Source: Peribacillus sp044761985 | GTDB taxonomy: Bacteria > Bacillota > Bacilli > Bacillales > DSM-1321 | Assembly (NCBI RefSeq): GCF_044761985.1 | Contig: NZ_JBIWDK010000011.1 | Span: 1 to 64,000, forward strand | DNA: 64,000 bases | Direction: 5' to 3' | Shown: piece after piece, positions 63,931-64,000 of the stretch | How positions within the stretch are numbered: position 1 is the stretch's first letter | Layout: each line of letters opens with the position of its first letter | The notes under the pieces: generated by a model | Told to the model about the DNA's origin: nothing | The model's database searches: none | What the model saw: the letters and a program-made list of their open reading frames with translations, nothing else | Program-made: the position numbers and the translations under genes

Positions 63931-64000
63931 ATCATGCTATGCATTTCATTCCTAGTAGTTTCCCCCTTCATATTCTTACTATCTATTCATAAATGAACAT

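Noticed and set aside
1..64000. CRISPR arrays, insertion sequences, prophage genes, tRNA genes
   Set aside because: No regularly spaced repeats, transposase-like proteins, phage structural proteins or cloverleaf-like sequences were recognised on reading.

Overview
The window looks like chromosome of a low-GC, Gram-positive, spore-forming-type Bacillaceae (Bacillus/Peribacillus-like). The evidence is consensus sigma-A promoters with TTGACA/17 bp/TATAAT spacing, strong AGGAGG ribosome sites, sigma-B-type promoters, Fur boxes of the TGATAAT-N-ATTATCA form, and many proteins closely recalling Bacillus subtilis or B. cereus families (DhbACEBF, FeuABC/YusV, EfeUOB, RsbKMY, Mta, NhaK, DefB). No tRNA, rRNA body, insertion sequence, prophage or CRISPR array was seen; an rRNA operon starts just outside the left edge.

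Layout. 1-350: leader and three tandem sigma-A promoters of an rRNA operon running left out of the window. 0.65-6.8 kb: a monoacylglycerol-lipase-type esterase, a CsbD-like stress protein with a sigma-B promoter, then an RsbY/RsbM/RsbK-type sigma-B activation module. 7.1-10 kb: a CNNM/CorC-like membrane protein, a MerR regulator, a 40-residue Cys protein and a DUF4395 membrane protein. 10-14 kb: the Fur-controlled elemental iron importer efeO-efeB-efeU. 14.1-19.8 kb: MarR plus divergent DHA2 efflux pump, GDSL hydrolase, peptide deformylase and an FtsH-like paralogue. 19.8-41.3 kb: a complete catecholate siderophore locus: dhbA-C-E-B-F, mbtH, an MFS exporter candidate and an Sfp-type phosphopantetheinyl transferase on the minus strand, perhaps followed by an aromatic-acid MFS and a small zinc-finger protein; then besA and the divergent feuA-feuB-feuC-yusV import operon. 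The adenylation-domain codes read from the sequence (DILQLGLIW and DFWNIGMVH) specify Gly and Thr, so the product should be bacillibactin.

41.3-49.2 kb: MarR-MMPL transporter operon, a YtxH-like protein with a sigma-B promoter, and a heterodimeric ABC exporter. 49.5-55.1 kb: a PpiC/PrsA-like foldase and the polyamine operon (XRE-cupin regulator, potA-B-C-D). 55.3-60.9 kb: HemY, NhaK-like antiporter, Mta-like MerR activator and a diacylglycerol-kinase-family enzyme. 61.4-62.0 kb: four tandem genes for 44-46 residue zinc-ribbon-like proteins, the last two being a recent 163-bp duplication. The right edge carries a PucR-family regulator with an inverted repeat upstream.

The main themes are iron acquisition (Fur boxes at three or more promoters), general stress control (sigma-B promoters at csbD, rsbY and the ytxH-like gene) and drug/solute transport. 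The least explained elements are the four-gene zinc-ribbon array, the two other Cys-rich microproteins, the FtsH paralogue lacking one arginine finger, and the repeat-rich insert of the MMPL protein.
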